A DNA stretch of 64,000 bases from Hirschia sp964342355 (GTDB lineage: Bacteria > Pseudomonadota > Alphaproteobacteria > Caulobacterales > Hyphomonadaceae), in contig CAYFFG010000001.1 of assembly GCA_964342355.1 (NCBI GenBank), positions 186,001 through 250,000 of the forward strand, written 5' to 3'. The position numbers and the translations under genes are program-made. The first letter of the stretch is position 1. Every line of letters begins with the position of its first letter. Positions 15,925 through 25,960 of the stretch are shown here, in pieces. The notes beneath the pieces are model-generated. The model saw only the letters and a list, made by a program, of their open reading frames with translations, did no database searches and was not told the DNA's origin.

Positions 15925-16749
15925 CTAAATTGCGAGATACGTATCAACAAGTTGTCTAAATTCAGCTTGTGAAAGTGTTTCTGCGCGACGGGTCGGGTCA
16001 ATACCAGCATCTTCAAGCATCTGTTCTGCTTTAACGCCTTTTTTCCCAGCGATAGACTTCAAAGACGCCCGTAACATCTTACGCCTTTGACCAAAAGCAG
16101 CGGCGGTAATGTGCTCCAGAGTTGTAAGGTCTGGATAACTTTCATCACTGTTTAAGGGAGTAAGAACCGCTACGGCAGAATCGACTTTCGGCGGCGGTTT
16201 AAACGCGCCTGGCGGTAGGGTGAAAGCGATGTGCGGACGCGTTACCGCCTGGGAAAGGACCGCTAGTCTGCCATAATGGTTTTCGCTGGGGTGCGCGCAG
16301 ATACGCAGCGCCACTTCCTTTTGAAACATCAACGCCATCTCACCACGCCACGAACCGGCTTTGAGCCAGTTAATCAGCAATGGCGTGCCAACATTATAAG
16401 GTAGGTTGGCGATGATTTTGACTGGTTCCTGAAAATCCTTCGTGAGGTTTTCATAGTCAATCGTCATTGCGTCCTGCTCTATGACGACGAGCCTACCTTC
16501 CTTGTAGGCTTCCCAGGTGCGCAGGTTTTCAGCAAATCGCGCATCCATCTCAACAGCGATGACCTTGGCTGCGTCGTGTTTTAAGAGCGCAGCGGTCAGG
16601 CCTCCGGGTCCTGGGCCGACTTCGATGACAGTACGGCCTTCAACCGGTCCTGCTGCAAGCGCTGCCCGGCTCAAAATATCCGGGTCAAACAAGAAATGCT
16701 GGCCCAGCGATTTATTCGCGCGGGCGTTTAGAATAGGCGGTTCGCTCAT
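15925..16749 (-). CDS. ksgA: 16S rRNA (adenine1518-N6/adenine1519-N6)-dimethyltransferase
   Basis: RsmA/KsgA dimethylates two adenines near the 3' end of 16S rRNA during small-subunit assembly. 274 residues. Motifs: NKSLGQHFLFDPDIL at the N-terminus, SAM-binding EVGPGPGGLT, the acidic VIAVEMDARF and the catalytic NLPYN (IIANLPYNVGTPLL). The C-terminal helical domain includes AAFGQRRKMLRASLK. The start overlaps the pdxA stop by 4 bases (ATGA), as is usual for the pdxA-ksgA pair, so translation is probably coupled. Confidence 0.97.
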   Translation of the reverse strand: MSEPPILNARANKSLGQHFLFDPDILSRAALAAGPVEGRTVIEVGPGPGGLTAALLKHDAAKVIAVEMDARFAENLRTWEAYKEGRLVVIEQDAMTIDYENLTKDFQEPVKIIANLPYNVGTPLLINWLKAGSWRGEMALMFQKEVALRICAHPSENHYGRLAVLSQAVTRPHIAFTLPPGAFKPPPKVDSAVAVLTPLNSDESYPDLTTLEHITAAAFGQRRKMLRASLKSIAGKKGVKAEQMLEDAGIDPTRRAETLSQAEFRQLVDTYLAI

Positions 16750-17771
16750 GCGTTTTTAGCTCTGTTTTTCGCCATGTCGTCAGCTGCTTTGATAGCTGCG
16801 ATTAGGCTGTCGGCGCGCGGATTGCCAAGACGGGCAACCTCATAACCAGTGCCATGGTCGGGAGAGGTCCGGATGAAAGGCAGGCCAAGGGTCGTGTTGA
16901 CACCTTGCCACATGTCCAGCGTCTTGAGAGGAGCTAACCCCTGATCATGATACATGGCGATGACAGCGTCATACGTGCCGTCCAGCATGGCCGCAAACAC
17001 AGTATCGCCGGACTGTGCGTCGCTTACGCTAAGCCCCTCACGACGAAGGCGGGCTGCGGCCGGGTTAATGACATTGATTTCTTCTCGCCCCAACGCGCCT
17101 TCTTCTCCTGCATGCGGATTAAGGCCAGCAAACGCGATGCGGGGCGATTGGACGCCGTAGTTTTGTTGCAAACCCACATGGACAATGTGTGCAATGTCTT
17201 GAAGCAGGCTTGGTGTAATCGCGCCGGGCACCTCAGCTAAGGGCATATGGATTGTTGCCAGCGCTACGCGCAAACCGCCGCCGGTCAGGAGCATGACCGG
17301 GTGGGGCGCGTCCTTCGCATCGGTATGTCGACGCGCAAGCTCTGCTAAAAACTCTGTGTGGCCTGGAAATGAAAACCCGGCGTCGTAAAGGAGTGCTTTA
17401 TTAATTGGGTTGGTGACGATACCGCAGGCATTCCCATCAAAGACATCTTTAACGCTGTCTTCTATGGATTTTATTATTGCCGGTGCGCTGGCTTTGTCTG
17501 GTAGGCCGGGCGAAATCGATGCGTGACATTCTGAATGTAGGACTGGAAGTCGATTAGGATAACAGTCGCGCGCGTCTTCAGGAGAGGAGATGCGTTCGAT
17601 CCCTCCAACAACGCTTTCTGGCTTGGATCGGCGCAGAATATCTGCGTCGGCGCGTATATAAAAAACGCGCCCCAAATCGCGCAGTTTATCCCATGCCTGC
17701 CATGTCATTGACGGGCCCACGCCTGCCGGATCGCCCATTGTGAGCACGATCGGCTTTATCGCGTCAGACAT
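16746..17771 (-). CDS. pdxA: 4-hydroxythreonine-4-phosphate dehydrogenase
   Basis: Oxidises 4-phosphohydroxy-L-threonine in pyridoxal phosphate synthesis. 341 residues. Motifs: TMGDPAGVGPSMT at the N-terminus, SFPGHTEFLAELA with the metal-ligand histidine, GLNPHAGEEGALG and YHDQGLAPLKTL for the other divalent-metal histidines, and SPDHGTGYEVA. It lies 13 bases after surA and overlaps ksgA, the standard surA-pdxA-ksgA order shared with enterobacteria. Confidence 0.97.
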   Translation of the reverse strand: MSDAIKPIVLTMGDPAGVGPSMTWQAWDKLRDLGRVFYIRADADILRRSKPESVVGGIERISSPEDARDCYPNRLPVLHSECHASISPGLPDKASAPAIIKSIEDSVKDVFDGNACGIVTNPINKALLYDAGFSFPGHTEFLAELARRHTDAKDAPHPVMLLTGGGLRVALATIHMPLAEVPGAITPSLLQDIAHIVHVGLQQNYGVQSPRIAFAGLNPHAGEEGALGREEINVINPAAARLRREGLSVSDAQSGDTVFAAMLDGTYDAVIAMYHDQGLAPLKTLDMWQGVNTTLGLPFIRTSPDHGTGYEVARLGNPRADSLIAAIKAADDMAKNRAKNA

Positions 17772-17784
17772 GTCTTGACCTTAA

Positions 17785-19074
17785 TTAACGGCGAATGATT
17801 GTGGCTTCACGTTTGATGTCGCGCAGGTATCTATCTGCCTGAAGCGCCAGCATTTCATCGTGCAGCCGGTCTTCCACTTCATCACGTGAAGGCATGCTGC
17901 CACGAGACATAATGTGATCGCAGACATAAACGACTGCGGAGCGTCCGCCAGACAAACTCAAAATATCGGTAGGCGCCCCTTCAACAGTGTTGGCGAACAT
18001 CTCTTGGTAGCCAAGGTTTAGTTCATCAAGGTTCATGACGCCAAGATCAATATAATTGACCTCTGCATTCGTCGCAGCAGCAGATTGCAGGTCGCTGCAG
18101 CCAGATGCGGTTGCAACTGCCTGGGACAATTGCGTCGCTGCGTCATTGCCAGTTGCAACAAGCTGCTGCAGTTTAAAAGAGGTCAGTTTGGCTTCGATTG
18201 GCTCACGCTTGTCGAGGAGCGCGACAAGGTACACACCGCCATCGACGACAATTGGTTCAGAAATGCCGGGCGCTTCAATCTTCGAGACGGCGTCGGAAAG
18301 TTCTGGCTTGACTTGGTTAAGGGACATCCAGCCCAGTTCGCCGCCGCTTGAGGCTGTCGGCGCAGCCGAAAATTGTTGAGCGACGAGGCTGAAAGGCGCG
18401 CCATCCTGGATCTGGCTACGCAAGTCCCATGCGCCTTGAAGCATCTGAGCAGTTTGTTCAGGTCCAATGGCTGGTAGGAAGATTTCAGCAACCCGCATTT
18501 GCTCTTTGTCGAGTGACTTTTGCAGACGCTCTAAATTGTCTTTGATCTGAAGATCAGAGACACGAAGACGGGATCCGAACCGTCCGCCCACAAGTCGTTG
18601 CCAGGCAATGTCGGCTCTGACCTGGTGACGCAATGTTTCCGGGTTGATGCCTCGAGCCTGCAGATCAGCAAGAAACGCATCACGGGTGGCTCCGCTTCGG
18701 GCGGCTAGGTTATTCAGCGCGTTTTCAACGTCTTCATCACCGACGACCAATTCAAACTCTGAAGCTTCCTGAAGTTGCAGGTGTTCGTCGATCAACCCTT
18801 CAATTGCTCGTTGTTGTGCCTGGCGGATGGTGTTCTCGTTAGGTTGGACACCTAAGGAAACAAGAATCAGCTGAGCGCGATTGCGAACATCTGTGTATGA
18901 AATGACCTCGTCATTGACGATTGCGGCGATGCCTTCGATCGGAATGCTGGAAGGCGCCTGGTTAGTTGGTTCTGCGGCAGGATTGAATGTGGAAGCATCC
19001 ACTTCTTGGGCGTGCGCACTCAATGAAGCTGCGAGGACGCTGGAAACAAGAAGCAAAGATTTGAAAAGTCGCAT
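17785..19074 (-). CDS. surA: Periplasmic chaperone and peptidyl-prolyl isomerase SurA
   Basis: 429 residues. Signal peptide MRLFKSLLLVSSVLAASLSAHA, then the SurA N-terminal chaperone domain starting IEGIAAIVNDEVISYTDV, and a parvulin domain (RVAEIFLPAIG to GGVYLVALLDKREPIEAKL) with the SGGELGWMSLNQVKPEL loop. A second, weaker parvulin-like segment and a C-terminal helix (DEVEDRLHDEMLALQADRYLRDIKRE) follow. It delivers unfolded outer-membrane proteins, including LptD encoded just upstream. There is a 145-base gap to lptD with nothing recognisable in it. Confidence 0.95.
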   Translation of the reverse strand: MRLFKSLLLVSSVLAASLSAHAQEVDASTFNPAAEPTNQAPSSIPIEGIAAIVNDEVISYTDVRNRAQLILVSLGVQPNENTIRQAQQRAIEGLIDEHLQLQEASEFELVVGDEDVENALNNLAARSGATRDAFLADLQARGINPETLRHQVRADIAWQRLVGGRFGSRLRVSDLQIKDNLERLQKSLDKEQMRVAEIFLPAIGPEQTAQMLQGAWDLRSQIQDGAPFSLVAQQFSAAPTASSGGELGWMSLNQVKPELSDAVSKIEAPGISEPIVVDGGVYLVALLDKREPIEAKLTSFKLQQLVATGNDAATQLSQAVATASGCSDLQSAAATNAEVNYIDLGVMNLDELNLGYQEMFANTVEGAPTDILSLSGGRSAVVYVCDHIMSRGSMPSRDEVEDRLHDEMLALQADRYLRDIKREATIIRR

Positions 19075-19219
19075 TTATTCGTCCGTTGCTGAACCGGGCC
19101 TGGGGACACGAACATATCGTTTCTTTCCCATGGCGCAATCAGTCTTGCTCGTAAACACCGAAGAAGGCGGATTATTGACAACAACTGCAATTGTCAGGCC
19201 GAGATCGATAAAAATGCAG

Positions 19220-21415
19220 TTAGTCAAAGTTACTGCTGCCGGCTTCTCCGAGTGATTTAAGAGAGAAGCGGAAGTTTATCGATTCTGAAGGCTCAAGTGA
19301 GGCATCGTTCAGCTGGTTTCGCTCATAAGTCAGTTCGAAGTAGGAACAATCATCTTCATAGGCGATTCCATACGATTGGCGAACGTTGAAGGATTCTTCC
19401 AGGTTCCGATCAAAGCCTGCGATGACTGACCAGTTGTCTGTCATATCAAATCGACCCTGAAACACTGCGCCTTCACCAGTTCTAAGCGTGTCGCTTCTAA
19501 TGGCGGCGGAAACGAGGTCATCAGCCAAGCGGAAATATTGTGTGGAGGCCGATACGCGCCAATAATCCACGGTTGCACGCGCATCGACCCGCTTAAGGTC
19601 AAACCCTTCGTCGTCCAGTCGCAGTCGCGTATCAACTGAGAAAGTTCTGCCTAAGGTCAAACCGCTAGCGGCGACATAGTCGGAATCCGTTCCGTTTAGG
19701 TTGGAGCTGATTTCAAACCTAGGATCGGCTGCTTCTCTCCAACGGCGTCCAAAAATACCGGTTATTGAGTTATTTCGTCCCCAGTTCGCTGTTGCGCTCA
19801 ATCCGGCTGAATATCGTGTTCCGCCTTCCCACAGGTCATAGTTCGACGCCCCGTTAGGCTTGAACAGTGTCGTCGCATCAGATTCAAAGGCCAGCGCGTC
19901 TTCATTCGGAATGCCATCATTATTGGCGCCCTCTGTTCCCCAGGCAGCCATAACAGTCGGCTCAATTATGACATCAAATGCGCCAACACGATTTTGAAGC
20001 GGCCAGCTTAGCTGCGCACCTGCAAGGCCCAAAACTCGAGATCTTGTTTTTTCTTCGACCTGATCAGTTGTGTCTTTGATATCGTACGCGTCTGCGCGAA
20101 GTTCAGCAAACGGCTCCAGAACCAAACCAGGTCCAAGTATATTCCGGTCCCGCCAGTTTACGTCCGCTGTGACGCGCGCAGAAGATACGCCTATGTCGCG
20201 ATCGATGACGGCTGAAGAACCAGCTAAAGACAATTGTCCCAAGTCGCCTAAATCAAAGTATTTTTCAGCAAATAGCGTCGGTAAAACCAACGGCACTTCA
20301 GCTGGAATCGCACGCGTACGCAGGCTTTGAAATCTCAAAAGCCCAAGTTCGGCATAGAAATTTTCTGTTTGGCCCTGCGTATAAAACTGGGAAAGTAACT
20401 GTCGGGCCGGACTGGAATAAAGTCCGCGCACCTCATTGACGTCACTGATATCGTATTTCAGGTCATAGAGGCTGTCAGACTGAAGTTCGAGGCCGTATCC
20501 CCATTTCCAGTCGGGTGAGATCTGAAAGACGCCTTTTCCGAACAAATGGCTCCGCCAGGTATCTTCTGCCAGTGGGAGTGGTTCTCCATCACTGTCGAAG
20601 TCTTTGTCATAGGTGAAGCTGAAATCCGTATCCACAAATCCCGACCAGAAACGCTTACGGTGATTGACCTCAATCACCGGATTAACGCGCTGATAAACCG
20701 TCGGCGCGATTGTCAGTTCCTGATAAGGGGAAATCGCCCAGTAGTAAGGCTGTTTGTATTTCAATCCGAGCGTAGAAGAAGCGCCTGGAGTTGGAGGTAG
20801 GAAACCTGATCGACGACCTGCGCTGGGGTCAGGGTGCGCAAGATAGGGCACATAAAAGACAGGAACACCCTTAATCTCGACAACCGCATGCTGATAACTC
20901 AGCATCTGTGTTTCCTGGTTCTGCACGGCGCGCTTGGCGCGAATAGCCCAGGTGGGCGTTCCTTCGGATTCGGCACAGATCGAACAAGCAGTGTAGCTCA
21001 TTTGTTCAAGCGCGTTCAGTCTGCCTTCTTCCCGAACAGCTGAGGACGCGGTTGCAATGCCGCCTTCTTTCATGCGAGTCGAAAAATTAAGGGCGAAACC
21101 GTTTTCAAACTGTTCGTCGACCTGAATCTCGTCGGCGAAACGCACACCGCCGTCTGCGTCTACTATTTCCACATTGCCCTGTGCGCGAACGATCTCGTTT
21201 TTGAGGTCATAAATGACGCGATCAGCGCGTAGAATGCGGTCATCGAACCGAGCTTCAACATCGCCTTCGTAGATGACTTGTTGATTTTCCCGGTCTTCGA
21301 TCAGGCGTTCAGACCGGACAGAGACGGTCTGGCCGGTTTCAACCTGCTCTTGCGCAACTGCGACGCTATGTACGCCGGCCAAAACCCCAACTGCTGTCGC
21401 ATAGCGAATGGACAT
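19220..21415 (-). CDS. lptD: LPS assembly outer-membrane protein LptD
   Basis: About 731 residues from the ATG at 21415; a GTG three codons earlier is also open, and neither has a strong ribosome site. Signal peptide MSIRYATAVGVLAGVHSVAVA, then the N-terminal OstA/LptA-like jellyroll (VSVRSERLIEDRENQQVIYEGDVEAR), then the large barrel with PVFYVPYLAHPDPSAGRRSG, the signature segment of the family. Two cysteines occur in YTACSICAESE. LptD with LptE inserts LPS into the outer leaflet. Slightly shorter than the E. coli protein, as usual in alphaproteobacteria. It is the middle gene of the lpt-surA-pdxA-ksgA cluster. Confidence 0.95.
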   Translation of the reverse strand: MSIRYATAVGVLAGVHSVAVAQEQVETGQTVSVRSERLIEDRENQQVIYEGDVEARFDDRILRADRVIYDLKNEIVRAQGNVEIVDADGGVRFADEIQVDEQFENGFALNFSTRMKEGGIATASSAVREEGRLNALEQMSYTACSICAESEGTPTWAIRAKRAVQNQETQMLSYQHAVVEIKGVPVFYVPYLAHPDPSAGRRSGFLPPTPGASSTLGLKYKQPYYWAISPYQELTIAPTVYQRVNPVIEVNHRKRFWSGFVDTDFSFTYDKDFDSDGEPLPLAEDTWRSHLFGKGVFQISPDWKWGYGLELQSDSLYDLKYDISDVNEVRGLYSSPARQLLSQFYTQGQTENFYAELGLLRFQSLRTRAIPAEVPLVLPTLFAEKYFDLGDLGQLSLAGSSAVIDRDIGVSSARVTADVNWRDRNILGPGLVLEPFAELRADAYDIKDTTDQVEEKTRSRVLGLAGAQLSWPLQNRVGAFDVIIEPTVMAAWGTEGANNDGIPNEDALAFESDATTLFKPNGASNYDLWEGGTRYSAGLSATANWGRNNSITGIFGRRWREAADPRFEISSNLNGTDSDYVAASGLTLGRTFSVDTRLRLDDEGFDLKRVDARATVDYWRVSASTQYFRLADDLVSAAIRSDTLRTGEGAVFQGRFDMTDNWSVIAGFDRNLEESFNVRQSYGIAYEDDCSYFELTYERNQLNDASLEPSESINFRFSLKSLGEAGSSNFD

Positions 21416-21539
21416 AAAGAACACTTACAAAACCTCGCCCCGGCCTTAACGGCGCATCCCACATTACGTAGAGCTTAAAGATTGCTTAGGGAATGGCGCG
21501 CCGCACGTCTAGTTCGGAATTGTGTTTCACCGTGACACT

Positions 21540-22649
21540 TTAGCCATCTTCAGCATATGCAATAAGGCAAAGAACGGCGAACAACGCAAACAGCGGCGGA
21601 CACCACGCCGCAGCTTGGGGTGGGGCCGCATCCGATGCGGCAAGGCCTCTGGAAAGCTGATTAATAAAAAACAAGACAAAACCAGCGCCAGCGCCAGCGG
21701 TAATTAGCTGACTGACGCCTCCAGACCGCCGCAAGCGCAAACATACGACAGCGCCAATCAAGGCCATGGCGGTTAACAACACAGGCATGGCCAGCAAAGA
21801 GTGAAACTTCATCTGATAATCATCATCTTCCAGACCTGCGCGCTGGGTCTGTTGAATGAAAGCGGGGAGTTTCCAGAAAGGAATAGATTTGGCCGATGCG
21901 TATCGGTTGAGCAGCGTATCAGCATCCAGTGTTGTTGGGAGCGCCAGGAATTCCTGGTGAAACGGTTCGCTGTCCACGACGGTTTCTACGACGTTTTCCA
22001 ACTGCCAGAAGCCGGGCTGAAGCTGCGCTTGATCAGCATCAATTCGACGACTGAACACGTATTCGCGGCCAGATCGCTCGAACATGAAAATTTCTACGTT
22101 TTCCAGTGATTGATCGTTCAGGCTGTCGATCTGGCCATGAATAACAGCCTGTCCAGCATCATCTCCCTGTCTTAGCCAAACACCTTTTTCCACTTCCGTT
22201 AAAGCGCGTTCGGGTGATTTAGCGTTCAGCAATGCTTCCCGACGCGCTTCATATGTGGCGTTTGTTTGTGTCGCCATCGGATCCAAGACCATCATGGTCA
22301 GGAAACCCAGCATGACTGACAGAAACATAACCGGTCCCAGAAAACGCCATGCAGACACCCCAGCAGCACGCATCGCCGTCAATTCGGACAAACGGTTCAG
22401 TTTCGTGAAAGCCAGCATAGATCCGACCAGCACTGCAAATGGCAAGGTTTCCTGAATAAGCTGTGGGGCCTTAAGAACTGTCAGACGGAACGCGCCTAGC
22501 AGGGACAGTTCAGTACGCGAACCAACCGTCCGCATTTGCTCGACCATGTCGATCAACAAAATAGCGCCAAGTATCACGCCCAATGTGATCAATAATCCCT
22601 TGGTCGCTTCTAAGAAGACATATCGCTGTATGCGTCCTGCAATGAGCAT
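21540..22649 (-). CDS. lptG: LPS export ABC transporter permease LptG
   Basis: 369 residues, YjgP/YjgQ family. Membrane segments lie at the N-terminus (LLITLGVILGAILLIDMVEQMR; LPFAVLVGSMLAFTKLNRLSELTAMRAAGVSAWRFLGPVM) and C-terminus (LLAMPVLLTAMALIGAVVCL, LITAGAGAGFVLFFINQL), with a periplasmic beta-jellyroll between. With LptF and LptB it pulls LPS out of the inner membrane. The start shares one base with the lptF stop (TGATG), so the two are translationally coupled. C-terminal ITAGAGAGF distinguishes LptG-type from LptF. Confidence 0.95.
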   Translation of the reverse strand: MLIAGRIQRYVFLEATKGLLITLGVILGAILLIDMVEQMRTVGSRTELSLLGAFRLTVLKAPQLIQETLPFAVLVGSMLAFTKLNRLSELTAMRAAGVSAWRFLGPVMFLSVMLGFLTMMVLDPMATQTNATYEARREALLNAKSPERALTEVEKGVWLRQGDDAGQAVIHGQIDSLNDQSLENVEIFMFERSGREYVFSRRIDADQAQLQPGFWQLENVVETVVDSEPFHQEFLALPTTLDADTLLNRYASAKSIPFWKLPAFIQQTQRAGLEDDDYQMKFHSLLAMPVLLTAMALIGAVVCLRLRRSGGVSQLITAGAGAGFVLFFINQLSRGLAASDAAPPQAAAWCPPLFALFAVLCLIAYAEDG

Positions 22650-23773
22650 CAGGCTGTCACCTCACGTGGCCGCGCATTGTTGGCCAGGGTCAATTTGCGT
22701 CCCCAGAAGAACATCAGGCACATGATGAGGAATGACGCGATAGGAACAACATACTGCACGAAATTGAGGTCAGGATCATCTTCTCCAACACTGGTGGAGG
22801 CTAGCGCGAGCAATTGGAGAAACAGTCCGACAGCTGTGGCGACGCCAATGCGTTTTTGATATCCGCGCCGGGAAAAATCGCCTCCCAACACAGCAAGCAC
22901 GGCAAGAATGCCCATCACCATGTTCATAAGCGGGATGGCTAATCGCGCATGTCCTTCGGCGTAGAATTTGTCGAGATTGTTTCGGTCATAGAAATTGTTC
23001 AAGTCAGGCTGGAACAATTCAGGAAGATATCTATCAGACGCTTTCAGAATGAAATTGGCGTCTGATTGCATGAACGGGCTTAATTCAAAGACGTATTGTT
23101 CAAATGCAAGGTCCGACAATTTGCCATTTTCATCGCGTTGCTGGATCCGGCCATTACGCATCAAAATAGCTGGAACGCCGTCAATCTGGGTAATCGCTCC
23201 TGTTTGAGCAAGGTAAGTGATGGCCCCGGACGGATCACGTTCGTCTCGGATCATCAGTGTGCGCAATTCACCACCGCCAAGCGCTTCGCCCACGGACACC
23301 ATGAGGTTATCTGCGGGGCGGTTGAACTCGCCCGGCCGGACAAGACTTGCAGCAAGGTCTGTGCGCGCGTTGGTGACCGTTTCCCGCATTTCGCGATAGG
23401 CGGTGGGTTGCACCCATAAGTTCAGCATCAGATGTAAAATTGCTGAGAAAGCCGCGATACGAAGCACTGGTGATGCGATATCCAGGCGTGACATTCCTGC
23501 GGCTTGTGCGACGACGATTTCACTATCGCGGTGCGCACGGTTCATTGTCGCCACGGCCGCCACGAACAACGCAATTGGCAAAAGAAGTGAAATCATCTGC
23601 GGTGCGGCAAGTACCGAGACATAAAGAAATGTCAGAGCTGATTGTCGGTTCTCGACGATCAGGTCCAGTTGTGACAAACCTTGAGTCAGCAGTGCGATCA
23701 GCACAAGGCCGCCGACGATACTGCCCATCATACGCAGGACGTTGCCGAAGAGATAACGCTGGAATTGGCTCAT
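22649..23773 (-). CDS. lptF: LPS export ABC transporter permease LptF
   Basis: 374 residues, YjgP/YjgQ family partner of LptG. N-terminal membrane segments (IVGGLVLIALLTQGLSQLDLIVENRQSALTFLYVS; QMISLLLPIALFVAAVATMNRAHRDSEIVVAQAAGMSR), a central jellyroll, and C-terminal segments (IPLMNMVMGILAVLAVLGG; VGLFLQLLALAS). It heads the minus-strand lpt operon; the 169-base gap to the divergent pepA gene should contain its promoter. Divergent lptF and pepA is the classical arrangement also seen in enterobacteria. Confidence 0.95.
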   Translation of the reverse strand: MSQFQRYLFGNVLRMMGSIVGGLVLIALLTQGLSQLDLIVENRQSALTFLYVSVLAAPQMISLLLPIALFVAAVATMNRAHRDSEIVVAQAAGMSRLDIASPVLRIAAFSAILHLMLNLWVQPTAYREMRETVTNARTDLAASLVRPGEFNRPADNLMVSVGEALGGGELRTLMIRDERDPSGAITYLAQTGAITQIDGVPAILMRNGRIQQRDENGKLSDLAFEQYVFELSPFMQSDANFILKASDRYLPELFQPDLNNFYDRNNLDKFYAEGHARLAIPLMNMVMGILAVLAVLGGDFSRRGYQKRIGVATAVGLFLQLLALASTSVGEDDPDLNFVQYVVPIASFLIMCLMFFWGRKLTLANNARPREVTA

Positions 23774-23942
23774 ATGCGTCCTTTATCTTCGTTCGGTCCC
23801 GCAGCATATTCTTTTAATGCATGTCGGGGCTTTCACGCGATTCGCAACGATTATTGCAAACTTTTGCATGCTTAACCGACTTGCGTTGTCGTCGTCGACG
23901 CCTAATTGACCAGACTCACACAATCACAAAGGACGTCATTAA

Positions 23943-25409
23943 ATGGAATTGACCTTTAAAAGCGAGCCCAAGGCTGAAGCAATTGCTTATCTCAGTTTTG
24001 AGGGCGATGGGCTGTCAAAAGATGCGGCGGCTGTCGATGAGGTCACACAAGGTGTGCTTTCTCGCGCAATGAAGGCGAGTCGGTTCGAGGGAAAATCAGG
24101 TCAGATTGTTGAAATTATTGCGCCTGCAGGCGTTGAAGCGGACCGCATTTTGCTGGCGGGGCTAGGCAAAAAGGACAAAGCGGATGCGCGCTCGTTTGAA
24201 AAAGTTGGCGCATCTCTTGTCAAGAAATTGCTCAAAGCAGGCGCTGACGGACTGGACATAGTTTGCGATGCAAAACCTGAAGATTTAGCGAGGATTGCGA
24301 TTGGCGCGCGATTGGCGGCCTACACGTTCGACAATTACTTCACCAAGAAAAAAGAAGAAGACAAACCAACTTTGAAAACTGTTGGGTTGGTTGGAGCAAA
24401 GCCAGACGCCGTTGAGAAAGCCTGGAAACCGCTTTCCGCAGCTGTCGCAGGAACAGAGCTTGCGCGCGACTTGATGAATGAACCGCCAAACACGCTTCAC
24501 CCAGAAAGCTACGCTGACCGCATAAAAGAACTTGAGGCTGAAGGTCTTGAGATTGAAGTCCTCGGCGAAGAAGAAATGGACAAACTCGGCATGCATGCGC
24601 TTTTGGGCGTTGGCCGAGGCTCTCGCCGCGCCTCTCGGATGGTTGTTATGAAATGGTCTGGCGGCAAGGATAAAAAAGCTGCGCCGCTCGCACTTGTTGG
24701 TAAGGGCGTCACTTTCGATACGGGCGGCATCTCCCTAAAGCCAGGTGCGTCGATGGAAGATATGAAAGGCGATATGGGCGGGTCTGCCGCTGTGGTTGGC
24801 GCTATGCTTTCGCTTGCGCGCCGTAAGGCAAAAGCAAATGTAGTCGGACTTGTTGGCTTGGTTGAGAACATGCCTGACGGCGATGCACAGCGCCCAGGCG
24901 ACATTGTAAAGTCTGCTTCAGGTCAGACAATCGAGATCCAGAACACCGATGCAGAAGGGCGTCTCGTGCTGTGTGACGTGCTTTGGTATGCGCAGGACAA
25001 GTTCAAACCAAAAGCTATTATCGATCTAGCCACTCTGACTGGCGCGATCATGGTGGCGCTTGGGCAGGAAAATGCAGGCGTATTCTCCAACAATGATGAC
25101 CTCGCCGCACAAATCGACGCAGCAGGCAAGATTGAAGGTGAGACCACATGGCGTCTGCCGTTGTCATCAGGTTATGACAAGTTGATCGACTCCGCCTTCG
25201 CTGACATGAAAAACATTGGCGGGCGTTTTGCTGGCTCAATCACCGCAGCGCAATTCCTCCAGCGTTTCATCGAAAACGACACGCCTTGGGCCCATATCGA
25301 TATCGCAGGCGTCGCATGGCGTCCAAATACGGCGATGGAGCCAAGCTGGGCGTCAGGGTACGGGCCGCGTCTGCTCGACCGGATCGTCGCTGAAAACTAC
25401 GAAGACTAA
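23943..25409 (+). CDS. pepA: Leucyl aminopeptidase (M17 family)
   Basis: 488 residues. The N-terminal macro-like domain (to about residue 170) is followed by the M17 catalytic domain: LALVGKGVTFDTGGISLKP with metal-ligand Lys and Asp, KGDMGGSAAVVGAML, and the signature NTDAEGRLVLCDVL with Asp and Glu ligands and the catalytic Arg. It removes N-terminal residues from peptides in the cytoplasm with two metal ions; in some bacteria PepA also binds DNA. It is divergent from lptF and followed by holC after 8 bases. Confidence 0.97.
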   Translation: MELTFKSEPKAEAIAYLSFEGDGLSKDAAAVDEVTQGVLSRAMKASRFEGKSGQIVEIIAPAGVEADRILLAGLGKKDKADARSFEKVGASLVKKLLKAGADGLDIVCDAKPEDLARIAIGARLAAYTFDNYFTKKKEEDKPTLKTVGLVGAKPDAVEKAWKPLSAAVAGTELARDLMNEPPNTLHPESYADRIKELEAEGLEIEVLGEEEMDKLGMHALLGVGRGSRRASRMVVMKWSGGKDKKAAPLALVGKGVTFDTGGISLKPGASMEDMKGDMGGSAAVVGAMLSLARRKAKANVVGLVGLVENMPDGDAQRPGDIVKSASGQTIEIQNTDAEGRLVLCDVLWYAQDKFKPKAIIDLATLTGAIMVALGQENAGVFSNNDDLAAQIDAAGKIEGETTWRLPLSSGYDKLIDSAFADMKNIGGRFAGSITAAQFLQRFIENDTPWAHIDIAGVAWRPNTAMEPSWASGYGPRLLDRIVAENYED

Positions 25410-25417
25410 GGCGTTTT

Positions 25418-25867
25418 ATGTCCGGCAAGGCGGAATGGTGGTTTTATCATCTGGAGCGCGGCTCACTCGAGCACGCGCTCGGCCCCTTGTTGGAAAAATG
25501 CCTGGAACGGGACTGGCGCGTGCTGGTGGTCGGGTCCGAAGACCGCCTGGCGGAACTTGATGCAGGACTATGGACATGGCGGGATGACAGTTTCCTGCCC
25601 CATGGACGCCAGGGCTTTGAAGATGCGCGCCAACCCATTCTCCTGGCCTCAAATGTTGATCCGGCCAACGGCGCTCAAGCAATTGTGTTGCTGGATGGCA
25701 TGGATGCGGACACAAACCAGTTTGAACGATGTATGGTCGTATTTCACGATACTGATCAGGATACGCGAGCCAAAGCGCGCGAACAGTTCAAACAAGCACG
25801 CGATAGCGGATCAATTGTGCGGTATTTTCAACAAAACGACCGTGGCGGCTGGATAGAACGCACATAA
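25418..25867 (+). CDS. holC: DNA polymerase III chi subunit
   Basis: 149 residues. HolC-type sequence: AEWWFYHLERGSLEHALGPLLEKCLERDWRVLVVG, then LDAGLWTWRDDSFLPHG and IVLLDGMDADTNQFERCMVVF. Chi links the clamp-loader to single-strand-binding protein during replication. The pepA-holC order with an 8-base spacing is conserved widely in Proteobacteria and supports the call. Confidence 0.94.
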   Translation: MSGKAEWWFYHLERGSLEHALGPLLEKCLERDWRVLVVGSEDRLAELDAGLWTWRDDSFLPHGRQGFEDARQPILLASNVDPANGAQAIVLLDGMDADTNQFERCMVVFHDTDQDTRAKAREQFKQARDSGSIVRYFQQNDRGGWIERT

Positions 25868-25960
25868 CTTCGAACAGGCTGTTGTGAAGCGCGGCTGGCA
25901 GGGCTATAGGGCGCTGACTTCACCTGATTCGTACAACTACCTATAGGGATCAAGACCACT